DNA of 64,000 bases from an uncultured Alteromonadaceae bacterium (GTDB lineage Bacteria > Pseudomonadota > Gammaproteobacteria > Enterobacterales > Alteromonadaceae), in contig CANMXU010000023.1 in NCBI GenBank assembly GCA_947501935.1, forward strand, positions 21,422 to 85,421, read 5' to 3'. The position numbers were made by a program, and so were the translations under genes. Position 1 is the stretch's first letter; every line of letters begins with the position of its first letter. The notes beneath the pieces are model-generated. The model did not search any database and was not told the origin of the DNA. It saw only the letters and a program-made list of their open reading frames with translations. This document shows, piece by piece, positions 43,414 through 52,218 of the stretch.

Positions 43414-44322
43414 CTAGCAAATATAAGAAAAGTCGTCGTCATTCATTAAGTTTAAGCTATCACCAACAATTTCATTAAGGTTAACTTTGCTTAATAGCTG
43501 TAAACCTTGCTGGCGTTGTTCAAGTGTTAAAGCTTTATATGGCATTCTAAAAATAGGCGCAACCGCGTTAGTCATCATCATTGCGGTATTTAAGCCAATA
43601 GGGTTAGGCTCACAAAACAACCACTTCATTAAGCCTTGTAATTGCTCGTTAACTTCCGGCACATTTTCATCCATTAACTGGCGCATTAAACCAGGCACTA
43701 AGTTTGACGTTACTGAAATAACACCGTGCGATTTACATTGATGACGGCCAGTAAAACATTCATCGTCATTACCTGACCAACAAGCTATGCCTTTATTTTC
43801 ATAATAAGCAATGCGCTCATTTCCAGCGCATTCTTTTACGCCGATAAAATTTCTATGGCTCGCAATAGGCTCAATAAAGTCGGGCGTTAAATCTTGGCCA
43901 GTTCTACCCGGTACGTTATAGATAAATGCTGGCCCTTTTTCGAGCACTTGATTGAAATGTTCAATGACCCCGGCTTGTGAAGTACGGCCGTAATAAGGGT
44001 TAATCTGTAAGGCAGCATGCATTCCTGAGGCAAAACCATTTTCAGTTGCTTTAAGTGCTTCACGGGTATTATTACTACCGGTATTACCGATAATTAATAG
44101 TTTGTCTCCGTACTTATGAACACTGTGAGCAATCAGCATTAAATGCTCTTCCCAACTAAGTAAATGACCTTCGCCGGTCGTACCGCCTACGATAATACCG
44201 TCAACGCCGGCACTAATTTGCTGTTCCATCAAGCGGTCATAAGTATCTAAATCGATATTACCTTGACTGTCGTAAGGTGTTTTAATGGCAGTGATCAGAC
44301 TTGCCGCTCTTAGTTGGTCCAT
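43414..44322 (-). CDS. dapA: 4-hydroxy-tetrahydrodipicolinate synthase, plant-type
   Basis: This protein of about 302 aa condenses pyruvate with aspartate semialdehyde in the lysine/diaminopimelate pathway. Active-site residues are the Schiff-base K163 (IGVKECAGN), Y135 and R140 (FIYNVPGRT) and T48/T49 (GGTTGEG). The sequence resembles chloroplast enzymes closely (WSGNDDEC, GVISVTSNLVPGLMRQLM, WLFCEPNPIGLNTA, and the C-terminal DDDF), and has W57 in LLSWEEH, the position where plant enzymes have the tryptophan needed for lysine inhibition; E. coli has a histidine region there. ATG 44322 is preferred over TTG 44334. It is the last gene of an operon with an unknown protein and a solute-binding protein, and bamC is not adjacent, so it may be a second dapA copy. 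Confidence 0.9.
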   Translation of the reverse strand: MDQLRAASLITAIKTPYDSQGNIDLDTYDRLMEQQISAGVDGIIVGGTTGEGHLLSWEEHLMLIAHSVHKYGDKLLIIGNTGSNNTREALKATENGFASGMHAALQINPYYGRTSQAGVIEHFNQVLEKGPAFIYNVPGRTGQDLTPDFIEPIASHRNFIGVKECAGNERIAYYENKGIACWSGNDDECFTGRHQCKSHGVISVTSNLVPGLMRQLMDENVPEVNEQLQGLMKWLFCEPNPIGLNTAMMMTNAVAPIFRMPYKALTLEQRQQGLQLLSKVNLNEIVGDSLNLMNDDDFSYIC

Positions 44323-44347
44323 TATTACTCTCAAAAATCAGAAATAT

Positions 44348-44749
44348 TTAACAAAAACCGATTTTATCAATAACACGGCGCAGGATAAACACTTCATTAC
44401 TAACAATATGCTTATATTTGAAAATTTGGTTATCTAGCTGTAAAACCCGATAGGCATGATAGTTATTTTCATCGGCAAGATCAGCGCCATATTCTTGCTC
44501 GTCAATCACTTCACCTTTGGTAATAGTAAAGTGAATATCACCTACCAAGCCCCAATCTCCTAACTCAATACTCTGCTGTGCTACCTCACCACTTTCATTA
44601 TGACTGATGAAAGAAAATTCAAAACTGCCATCAATACTCATCAGGGCATATTCTGTAAAATGTTGACCGTTTTCATCTATATCACTTCGATACCAACGAC
44701 CTAGCAACATTTCTCGTGGGTAATTTATTGGGGCTTGTTGAGCGTCCAC
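44348..44749 (-). CDS. Hypothetical protein, 133 aa
   Basis: This soluble 133-aa protein has GTG start at 44749, with AAGGAT inside the end of the upstream gene. Beta-rich pattern (LLGRWYRSD, FEFSFISH, DIHFTITKGEV, AYRVLQLDNQIFKYKHI) suggests a lipocalin-like or barrel fold. There is no signal peptide. The gene starts one base after the upstream stop codon and ends 25 bp before dapA, so it is in the dapA operon. I do not recognise the family. Confidence 0.7.
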   Translation of the reverse strand: MDAQQAPINYPREMLLGRWYRSDIDENGQHFTEYALMSIDGSFEFSFISHNESGEVAQQSIELGDWGLVGDIHFTITKGEVIDEQEYGADLADENNYHAYRVLQLDNQIFKYKHIVSNEVFILRRVIDKIGFC

Positions 44750-44750
44750 T

Positions 44751-45515
44751 TTAATCCTTATTAATTTTGTATTTCTTTTTTAGATCACTGACCATTTTTT
44801 TATTCTGAACTAAATATCGATTAAATTCTTTGATCACTTCAGGGTATTGTATTGAGGAAAAATGATAAGCATAGGGTTCATTGATGATATTGGGGTTTAA
44901 CACCACTTCCGCGCTGCTATTGAGTAATACTAAATTATGGTTAATAACACTTCTATCAATATTGGTGGCATCTACATTTTGATGAATTAAATGCTTTATT
45001 ATGCTCATTGTGGCAGGACTTTCGACTAATTCGACTTCCTTATTTTGTACTTTATCAATCCAAAGAGTTGGATAAAAGCCAGTCATAGTGCCAAGTTTTT
45101 TCACATCATCTCTACTGATGTTTTTATTATTTTTTAACACATAAGTGCCCGCGGTTAAAAAAATAATCGGCTCACTGTAAGTGATATTTAATTTAACTTT
45201 TTCATCGTCACGCCAACGCACATTATCAGGGAACTTAAAGTCAATATTGCGCTCAATATACCACCTATTAAAGCGTTTTATCGGTAAAGGTAAAAAACGA
45301 AAAGCATAGCCTTTGGCATGAAAAAAGTTAGTCAGTAACTCTCGGGCAAAACTCGGGGTAACGGTATTTTGATAATCAAAAGAAAATAAAGGGTAATAAT
45401 CAAGGGCTTCAACGCCAACAATAAAAACTTTAGGTTTCTCAGTACAAGTCGCAACTTGCGAGAAAATAAAAAACATCAACCCCAAGCAATATTTTATTAA
45501 CGCAGAATAATTCAA
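44751..45515 (-). CDS. Periplasmic solute-binding-like protein
   Basis: This 254-aa protein has a signal peptide (ALIKYCLGLMFFIFSQVATC) and a family-3-type binding domain (PSFARELLTNFFHAKGYAFRFLPLPIKRFNRWYIERNIDF, SEPIIFLTAGTYVL). It has no adjacent ABC transporter genes. It shares this feature with the protein at 33322-33963, so in this organism such proteins may be stand-alone sensors. It is the first gene of the dapA operon. Confidence 0.75.
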   Translation of the reverse strand: MNYSALIKYCLGLMFFIFSQVATCTEKPKVFIVGVEALDYYPLFSFDYQNTVTPSFARELLTNFFHAKGYAFRFLPLPIKRFNRWYIERNIDFKFPDNVRWRDDEKVKLNITYSEPIIFLTAGTYVLKNNKNISRDDVKKLGTMTGFYPTLWIDKVQNKEVELVESPATMSIIKHLIHQNVDATNIDRSVINHNLVLLNSSAEVVLNPNIINEPYAYHFSSIQYPEVIKEFNRYLVQNKKMVSDLKKKYKINKD

Positions 45516-45793
45516 TGAAATAACAACTTAAGCAGAAACCTTAGCAAACAATTATAACCCATTTATGCCATTATCCTAAAAACGGGGAAAAATAATTTAT
45601 CGCGATAATTACCACCTTCAATAGCAACAATAGCTCCGCCTAAATAAAGGCCAGTACTCGGTTGTATTTAATTAGCCAGCGCTTTAGAGCTGGATAACGT
45701 TTTTTATTAAGTAAAGATAGGTATAATCAAATGCATACAAAATTTAGCAGCACTTAACATTGCTATTTAATGGTTAATTTGAAGGATACATTT

Positions 45794-47098
45794 ATGCCAG
45801 CTTTAACGGTTCAATTACTGCTTACCGGAAATGAATTAATGTCAGGCGATGTTGTTGATAGTAATTCAGCAATGATTGCCCTTAAGCTAAAAGAATTAGG
45901 TATTGAGCTGAAAAGAAAAGTGACCATTTCAGATGACTTAGCATTACTGATAGACGAAATTAAACACCTGAGCAAACAAGCCGATGTACTAATTATAAAT
46001 GGTGGTTTAGGACCAACAGTCGATGATTTAACCGCCCAAGCTTTAGCGCAAGCAGCCGAGCAAACTATCGCACTAAATGATGATGCCCATACACATCTAC
46101 AGCACTGGTGCCAAGCCAGAAACACCTCGCTTACCCAACAAAATTTAAAACAAGCGATGTTACCTAAAGAAGCCGTGATTGTCGCTAACCGTGTGGGGAG
46201 TGCAGTTGGATTTAGTTTAACACTCAATAATTGTGAAATCATTTGCACTCCAGGTGTTCCTCCTGAACTCAACATAATGCTGGATGAGCAAATAATTCCT
46301 GCCCTTAGTGAAAAACTCCCTCAACATTTAAAAACCCATGTTACTCGCCTGCAGGTTTTTGGTTTTGGTGAGTCGGGGTTACAAAAAATAATAGATGAAC
46401 AACTACCTGATTGGCCTGAAGATATTGAACTTGGCTTTCGTGCAGCTACACCTCTTTTAGAAGTAAAACTAACAAGCCGCACACCTGCTGCTGCGCAATT
46501 AAAAGCAGTATGGTTAGAAAAATTAGCAACGCTTTTAGGTGAACATATATTTAATGTAATTGAAAGCAAACCACTCTCAATGGCTGAAATAGTTGTAGAC
46601 TCACTTCAAAAGCAGCAGAAAAAAATAACCTTAGCTGAATCATGCACCGGCGGTTTAATTGCCAGTAAAGTCACCAAAATTTCTGGCGCTTCACAAGTAT
46701 TTGAAGCAGGTTATGTAACTTACTCAAATAACATAAAAATGAAAATGGTCAATGTTAAACCGTCTACGCTTGAACAATTCGGCGCAGTTAGTGAAGCTTG
46801 TGTTATCGAAATGGCTCAAGGAGCATTACTACATTCTCAAGCTGATGTTGCAATAGCTGTTTCAGGTATAGCTGGCCCTGATGGAGGCACAGATGAAAAG
46901 CCAGTCGGCACAGTTTGTATTGCATGGGGTAGCAAAGACAATATGCAAAGTTGCTCATTATTGATTCCAGGTAACAGAAACTACTTTCAAGAAATTGTCG
47001 CAACCACAGCACTCGACTTAATACGTCGTCATTTAAGCCAAAGTAGTGAATTACCTCGCTACTTAGTTGAGCGGAAGCTACTAACTAAACGCCATTAA
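45794..47098 (+). CDS. cinA: CinA family protein (ADP-ribose pyrophosphatase / NMN deamidase)
   Basis: This protein of about 434 aa has an N-terminal MoaB/COG1058 domain (VQLLLTGNELMSGDVVDSNSAMIALKLKELG, INGGLGPTVDDLTAQA, NRVGSAVGF, CTPGVPPELN) and a C-terminal NMN amidohydrolase domain (KKITLAESCTGGLIASKVTK, AISGIAGPDGGTDEKPVGTVCIAW-like sequence). It salvages NMN for NAD synthesis. The frame opens at 45770, but ATG 45794 with AAGGA seven bases upstream and the family's N-terminus is preferred. Confidence 0.95.
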   Translation: MPALTVQLLLTGNELMSGDVVDSNSAMIALKLKELGIELKRKVTISDDLALLIDEIKHLSKQADVLIINGGLGPTVDDLTAQALAQAAEQTIALNDDAHTHLQHWCQARNTSLTQQNLKQAMLPKEAVIVANRVGSAVGFSLTLNNCEIICTPGVPPELNIMLDEQIIPALSEKLPQHLKTHVTRLQVFGFGESGLQKIIDEQLPDWPEDIELGFRAATPLLEVKLTSRTPAAAQLKAVWLEKLATLLGEHIFNVIESKPLSMAEIVVDSLQKQQKKITLAESCTGGLIASKVTKISGASQVFEAGYVTYSNNIKMKMVNVKPSTLEQFGAVSEACVIEMAQGALLHSQADVAIAVSGIAGPDGGTDEKPVGTVCIAWGSKDNMQSCSLLIPGNRNYFQEIVATTALDLIRRHLSQSSELPRYLVERKLLTKRH

Positions 47099-47125
47099 TT
47101 TAAAATTAATGGCAAAATAAATAAT

Positions 47126-47169
47126 AAAAATAGCTATCAAGCCGATAACCTTAATGGCATGCTATTTTT
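47126..47169 (+). terminator. Hairpin terminator after cinA
   Basis: The arms AAAAATAGC (47126-47134) and GCTATTTTT (47161-47169), with inner GCC/GGC, form a plausible terminator. A second palindrome (47091-47113, GCCATTAATT and its complement) overlaps the cinA stop codon and lacks a T-tract. Confidence 0.65.
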
Positions 47170-47358
47170 AAAATATTGCAGCTAAAAATATAACTAAATA
47201 TATTTTAACTAATAATCACTTTGTTACTTTTAAGTTACCATAAAGTCAATTATCAATAAAATTTTACTTATAACTGACTTCTAAGGTTAATTTTACCAAT
47301 AAAATGTCGTAACATAACGAAATAGCGTAACAAATGAATAACAAAGTAAGGGTTTATT

Positions 47359-47685
47359 TTGATAGAAAAAAACTATATTACTAGTGGTAGGAATACCCTA
47401 ATCCACAAAATGAAAAAATTTGATTTATTAATTGTCAATGGTAGCCATCCGGTTGTTATCGTTAGTCACCGTGGCATAGGTGTTTATAAAGGCCCTGTCC
47501 CATCGAAACGTTCTGATGCAAAAAAAGCCTATCAAGAAGTTATTGATATATCAGCTATTGAAGTGTTTGGCGAAGAAAAAACCTTAGTTTTTATTCAGGC
47601 ATTAGACAACAAAGAATATAAATTAGATTATTCAAAAGTTGGCACTGGTAGCTTTATTAAAGTTCATCAAGACAGTTATATATAA
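47359..47685 (+). CDS. Hypothetical protein upstream of DUF342 gene, 108 aa
   Basis: This is a 108-aa soluble protein with TTG start at 47359, AAGGG about eight bases upstream. The N-terminal 17 residues could be dispensable (next Met is codon 18). Predicted strands (FDLLIVNGSHPVVIVSHRGIGVYKG, EEKTLVFIQALDNKEYKLDYSKVG) suggest a small beta domain. It is 33 bp upstream of the DUF342 gene on the same strand. I do not recognise the family. Confidence 0.6.
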   Translation: MIEKNYITSGRNTLIHKMKKFDLLIVNGSHPVVIVSHRGIGVYKGPVPSKRSDAKKAYQEVIDISAIEVFGEEKTLVFIQALDNKEYKLDYSKVGTGSFIKVHQDSYI

Positions 47686-47718
47686 CAAGCTGTAGTCGTT
47701 TGTTGGAGTTTTCATTAC

Positions 47719-49404
47719 ATGACCGTTGCTCATTTAGTAACAAATAAGAAAAACCACGTTGATCTGGTATTAAAACCTAAAAAAGACAATAAAGTGGTCA
47801 ATGAAGCAAGTATTCATGAACTCATTAAGAATTCTGAGTTTGCGAACTTACATGTAGAAATGGCAAACATTAAAAATGCCATTGCCGAGTTAGACAGCGT
47901 ATTAAAACCTCTACAAGCCAATGGTGAAGGCAGAGAAATAACCTACCAAATATTACAAAGGCGTGATGCCACTATCTCAATTACCATCGACGCTGACGAA
48001 ATGGGCTGTACAGCTGAAGTTACCACCGCGCTAGGTGGTAAACACCTTTCTGCAAAAGCTATTTTACATGCCGCCCAAGAAGTAGGCATTAATAAAGGCT
48101 TTAGCAAAGAAGAGCTTATTAAGCTTGCTCGTAGCGGTGCAAAAGAGCCGGCAGGCTCAATAGTTAAATCTCAAATTGCTTGGGGTAAAACTCCCGTCAA
48201 TGGTAGCGATTCGCAAATAAAACCATTAGTAGAAAGTGCTCAAAATCGTATTTTAAAACCCAAAGAGCGTGAAGACGGTAGTGTTGATATGCGTGATTTA
48301 GGCGATATTGTTTGCGTTAAAGTAGGCGAGCCTCTTGCACAAAAAATCCCTTTTACTCATGGGAAAAAAGGCTACACGGTTACCGGTACCCCACTTGAAC
48401 CTCTTCCCGGTGAAGACTTAGATCTAAAAGCCGGTGACGGCACTACCATTAGTCCTAAAAATGAAAATGTTTTAGTTTCAACCAAAGTCGGTTTACCACG
48501 TTTTATTGAAAACGGTATGGAAGTTGACGAGGTTTATAAACTTAAAAATGTTGATGTAAGCACAGGACATATTAAATTTGAAGGTAGCGTGATAATAGAT
48601 GGCGATGTTTCAGAAGGTATGAAAGTTTCAGCCACTGGTGATATTAGTATCGGCGGCTTTGTTGAGTCATCATTTTTAGACGCCGGCGGCGATATTACCA
48701 TTGGCACCGGTATTATTGGCAAGAAACACGATACCGACAATCTCAATGTTAAAGAAGTTAACATGAGTGTGAAAATTAATGCCGAAGGTAATGTATTTGC
48801 TAAGTATTGCCAATATGCTGAAATTAATTGCAAAGACTTACGTATTGAAAATCAAATGATGCACAGCATTATTCATACTTCTGGCCGATTATGGCTAGGT
48901 AAAGAAGACAAAGCTGATGGTAAACTTATTGCCGGACATATTAGCGCAGGTAGCTCTGTACATGCAGGTATAGTAGGTGCAACGGCTGGTGCTTCCACAG
49001 TTATTACCTTTGAGCAACGCATTGAAGAATACCAAAGTCAGTTAAATGATATTGACGCTCGCGTTAAAGCTGAATCAGAGAAAACCAAAGAATTAAAAAA
49101 TGCCATTAACAAACTTAAAAAGTTACCTAAACCTAAGCAAAATACAGAGCTATTAAACAAGGTCGTCACCACCTATCGACATCATGCGGCTAAATTAGGT
49201 GAAGTACTTAATGAAAAAGAAGCTATTGATGCACTGCTACAAGAATATATGAGCATGGTTTATGTTGAGGCTACAGAGAAGCTGTACCATGGCGTAGAAC
49301 TTATCGTTGGTGACTTTCATGATCGTTCTCGCAGGGAGTACGGTCCAAGTAAAATGTGTTACCGCGAACGAAAAATTCATATCGACCCCATAGTACATAC
49401 TTAA
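47719..49404 (+). CDS. DUF342 / FapA family protein
   Basis: This 561-aa protein is of the DUF342 family, which includes polar flagellar assembly protein FapA. It has a central beta-helix of polymer-binding repeats (GHIKFEGSVIIDGDVSEGMKVSATGDISIGGFVESSFLDAGGDITIG) and a C-terminal coiled coil (EQRIEEYQSQLNDIDARVKAESEKTKELKNAINKLKK). The N-terminal half carries the DUF342 region. In some Vibrio species FapA locates flagellar components to the pole; no flagellar genes are nearby here, so that role is open. Confidence 0.85.
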   Translation: MTVAHLVTNKKNHVDLVLKPKKDNKVVNEASIHELIKNSEFANLHVEMANIKNAIAELDSVLKPLQANGEGREITYQILQRRDATISITIDADEMGCTAEVTTALGGKHLSAKAILHAAQEVGINKGFSKEELIKLARSGAKEPAGSIVKSQIAWGKTPVNGSDSQIKPLVESAQNRILKPKEREDGSVDMRDLGDIVCVKVGEPLAQKIPFTHGKKGYTVTGTPLEPLPGEDLDLKAGDGTTISPKNENVLVSTKVGLPRFIENGMEVDEVYKLKNVDVSTGHIKFEGSVIIDGDVSEGMKVSATGDISIGGFVESSFLDAGGDITIGTGIIGKKHDTDNLNVKEVNMSVKINAEGNVFAKYCQYAEINCKDLRIENQMMHSIIHTSGRLWLGKEDKADGKLIAGHISAGSSVHAGIVGATAGASTVITFEQRIEEYQSQLNDIDARVKAESEKTKELKNAINKLKKLPKPKQNTELLNKVVTTYRHHAAKLGEVLNEKEAIDALLQEYMSMVYVEATEKLYHGVELIVGDFHDRSRREYGPSKMCYRERKIHIDPIVHT

Positions 49405-49452
49405 AAAATACTTTATCATCACAAGATACTGTTCTTTGCGAATATCTATCTT

Positions 49453-50253
49453 GTGAAATTTTTAAGCTCCTGCCTTTTAACCAGCGCACTTTTATGTAAT
49501 GTTGCCAAAGCTAATACCTGCGACATTAACTTCCAATATGGCGTTATTATCTCACCTGAACAAGTACGTTTTCTCAACGATGGCCGACCATACTTACAAA
49601 TTAACGCTGGTAAACAGCTTTTTATTCAAGGTAGAGAAATTCGCTTAACCGAGGCACAACAAGTATTACTTAGCCAATATACCCAAGGTATTCAACAGCA
49701 AGTTCCTGAAATTGTTTCTATTGCCATTGAAAGTGTTGATATTGGTCTAAAGGCGGTAAATAAAGTAATTGGCGGTTTAACGGGCGAAAACAGCGAGTCT
49801 CATCAAAAAATTCAAGATAAATTTGAAGCCTTACAATGGCGTTTAAGGAAGCGCTTCAATCACAGCGCAGATAATTATTTTATCGCCCCACAAGACTTTG
49901 ATGATTTTGATGAAATTTTTGCGGGTGAATTTGAGCAAGAAATTGAAGAAGTAATTTTACAGTCGCTCGACACCATATTACTTGCCGTCGGTGAAGCGAT
50001 TACCAATAGAGAAGAAGGTAACTCGGAGCAACGCGCCAGTACTTTAGATGAACGCATGGAGCTTTTAGGGCAAGACTTAGAAGTAGAAATTACCTCTCGT
50101 GCGAAAGCTTTAAAGCGTAAAGCCGAACAATTTTGTCGTGGTTTAACTGAACTTGACTCCCTAGAGTCACAATTAATACGCGAGATTGAAGCCCTACAAA
50201 ACTTTGATTTAATTAATGTGATCGAACATGATTTAGACAATATAAAAGCCTGA
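49453..50253 (+). CDS. yggN: DUF2884 (YggN) family periplasmic protein
   Basis: This 266-aa protein has a signal peptide (MKFLSSCLLTSALLCNVAKA, GTG start) and a YggN-like domain: NTCDINFQYGVIISPEQVRFLNDGRPYLQINAGKQLFIQGREIRLTEAQQVLL, close in pattern to the E. coli protein. The rest is helical and acidic. Its function is unknown. It is 48 bp after the DUF342 gene and its stop codon lies inside the terminator hairpin. Confidence 0.85.
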   Translation: MKFLSSCLLTSALLCNVAKANTCDINFQYGVIISPEQVRFLNDGRPYLQINAGKQLFIQGREIRLTEAQQVLLSQYTQGIQQQVPEIVSIAIESVDIGLKAVNKVIGGLTGENSESHQKIQDKFEALQWRLRKRFNHSADNYFIAPQDFDDFDEIFAGEFEQEIEEVILQSLDTILLAVGEAITNREEGNSEQRASTLDERMELLGQDLEVEITSRAKALKRKAEQFCRGLTELDSLESQLIREIEALQNFDLINVIEHDLDNIKA

Positions 50254-50267
50254 TAAACAGGCTTTTT
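50244..50267. terminator. Bidirectional terminator between yggN and etfD
   Basis: AAAGCCTG, loop ATAAA, CAGGCTTTTT. It includes the stop codon of yggN, and the reverse complement also ends in TTTT, so it can serve etfD. Confidence 0.9.
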
Positions 50268-50286
50268 CTCGTTCTACATAAACACC

Positions 50287-51939
50287 TTACATGTTCGGGT
50301 AGTTTGGTCCACCTGTACCTTCAGGCGTTACCCAAGTAATATTTTGACTTGGGTCTTTAATATCACAAGTTTTACAGTGAATGCAGTTTTGTGAATTGAT
50401 CACAAACACATCATCCCCCTCGTCTGATTTCTCAACTTCATAAACCCCAGCAGGGCAATAAAGCTGCGCAGGTTCATTATATTTAGATAAGTTAACTTTA
50501 ACCGGAATGCTCGCGTCGGCTAATTTCAAGTGACAAGGCTGTTCTTCTTCGTGGTTAGTGTTTGATAAAAATACTGATGACAGTTTATCAAAACTCAATT
50601 TATTATCAGGTTTTGGATAATTAATCACCTGACACTGTGCCGCAGGCTTTAACTGTTCGTGGTCAAGTGACTCATCTTTAAAGTTAAAAGGTAATTTTCC
50701 ACCAAAAAAGTTTTGATCAACGGTATTATAAGCACCACCTAAAAAGGTACCAAACTTATGCATTACCGGACCAAAATTACGGGTATTGAATAACTCTTCA
50801 TATAACCAAGAATTTTGATACTTTTCACTAAAGCCAGTTAAGTCTTTACCGCCTTCATCACCACCTATTAAAGCTTCAATAATGGTTTCAGCCGCTAACA
50901 TGCCCGACTTCATCGCAGTATGGTTACCTTTTATTTTAGCAAAGTTAATCGTACCAGCGTCACAACCAACCAACAAACCGCCAGGCATTGTCATTTTAGG
51001 TAGAGAATTAAATCCACCTTTTGCCATTGCTCTAGCACCGTATGAAACGCGCTTACCACCTTCAAGATACTGACTAATTTTCGGGTGATGCTTATAACGC
51101 TGAAATTCATCAAATGGGCTTAAATGTGGGTTGCTATAATTTAAATCAACGATTAAACCAACGAATACTTGATTATTTTCAGCATGATACAGGTAACCAC
51201 CACCTGTAGTGTCTTTTTCTAATGGCCAACCAGCACTATGAACTACTAAGCCTTCTTGATGTTTTTCAGGATCAATATCCCAAATTTCTTTAAAACCTAT
51301 ACCATAATGCTGTGGCGATTTACCTTCCGCCAAATTATATTTTGCAATTAGCTCTTTACCTAAGTGACCACGGCAACCTTCAGCAAATACGGTATATTTC
51401 GCTTTTAGCTCCATCCCCGGCACATATGAGTCTTTTGGATTGCCTTCGTTATCAAGGCCCATGTCGCCAGTAATAATACCGCCAACACTACCATCTTCAT
51501 TATAAAGTACTTCTTGTGCTGGAAAGCCTGGGAATATTTCTACGCCTAATTGTTCAGTTTGCTCTGCCAACCACCGACAAACATTACCCATGCTAGTAAT
51601 ATAGTTGCCGTCATTATGCATGGTTTTAGGTACAGCAAAGCCCGGCAATTTAACGCTGTTATCAGCGCTATTGAATAAATAAATATCATCACCAGTTACT
51701 GGTGTATTTAGTGGTGCGCCTTTTTCTTTCCAGTCAGGAAACAATTCGTCAAGGGCACGTGTTTCAAACACAGCTCCAGATAAAATATGTGCTCCAACTT
51801 CCGAGCCTTTCTCAACAACACACACCATTAGCTCTTGTTCTTGCTTTTGTGCTAAAGTCATCAGTTGGCAAGCCGTTGCTAGTCCTGAAGGCCCTGCACC
51901 TACGATCACAACATCAAAATCCATTGATTCACGTTCCAT
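50287..51939 (-). CDS. etfD: Electron transfer flavoprotein-ubiquinone oxidoreductase
   Basis: This protein of about 550 aa passes electrons from reduced ETF to ubiquinone. It has an N-terminal FAD motif VVIVGAGPSGLATACQLM, the ubiquinone-binding/FAD segments, and a C-terminal 4Fe-4S cluster (NSQNCIHCKTCDIKDPSQNI). The frame opens at 51996, but ATG 51939 behind AAGGGG is better. It is divergent from etfBA across an operator-like region, indicating co-regulation with fatty-acid and amino-acid oxidation. Confidence 0.97.
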   Translation of the reverse strand: MERESMDFDVVIVGAGPSGLATACQLMTLAQKQEQELMVCVVEKGSEVGAHILSGAVFETRALDELFPDWKEKGAPLNTPVTGDDIYLFNSADNSVKLPGFAVPKTMHNDGNYITSMGNVCRWLAEQTEQLGVEIFPGFPAQEVLYNEDGSVGGIITGDMGLDNEGNPKDSYVPGMELKAKYTVFAEGCRGHLGKELIAKYNLAEGKSPQHYGIGFKEIWDIDPEKHQEGLVVHSAGWPLEKDTTGGGYLYHAENNQVFVGLIVDLNYSNPHLSPFDEFQRYKHHPKISQYLEGGKRVSYGARAMAKGGFNSLPKMTMPGGLLVGCDAGTINFAKIKGNHTAMKSGMLAAETIIEALIGGDEGGKDLTGFSEKYQNSWLYEELFNTRNFGPVMHKFGTFLGGAYNTVDQNFFGGKLPFNFKDESLDHEQLKPAAQCQVINYPKPDNKLSFDKLSSVFLSNTNHEEEQPCHLKLADASIPVKVNLSKYNEPAQLYCPAGVYEVEKSDEGDDVFVINSQNCIHCKTCDIKDPSQNITWVTPEGTGGPNYPNM

Positions 51940-51973
51940 GACATTCCCCTTAAATATAATCAGATGAACTAAT

Positions 51974-52008
51974 TCAAACACATGTTTGATTTTCAAACAA
52001 GCGTTTGA
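51974..52008. promoter_or_regulatory. Two tandem TCAAAC-N4-GTTTGA palindromes (fatty-acid regulator operator)
   Basis: TCAAACACATGTTTGA (51974-51989) and TCAAACAAGCGTTTGA (51993-52008) are 19 bp apart, nearly two helix turns, just upstream of etfD and in the shared etfD/etfBA control region. The half-sites match the C/GAAAC-N4-GTTTG/C type used by the TetR-family fatty-acid repressor PsrA, known to control etf genes in gammaproteobacteria. The regulator gene is not in the window. Confidence 0.75.
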
Positions 52009-52218
52009 TAGTATAAATTCATTATATAGATATTTTATTGATAATTACTATCTAATTACCGCGAAATTATTTATAAAATTTTTTGTTAATTTGATTAAGA
52101 GCACTGATTAGATCATTGGTAGTACTGATAATCTTTAATTGCTATTTTTCAAATTGTTTCCTAGGTTATTCTCTAATGATTAACTTTAAAATTATAACCA
52201 TCGCACTCAGAGGCTAAG

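Noticed and set aside
45597..45608. Palindrome TTATCGCGATAA between the solute-binding protein gene and cinA
   Set aside because: It is only 12 bp, lies far from either start and has no recognisable regulator; too little to annotate as an operator.
47281..47350. Repeated CGTAACA strings before the 47359 ORF as an iteron or origin
   Set aside because: Only two short copies are present, with no replication gene nearby.
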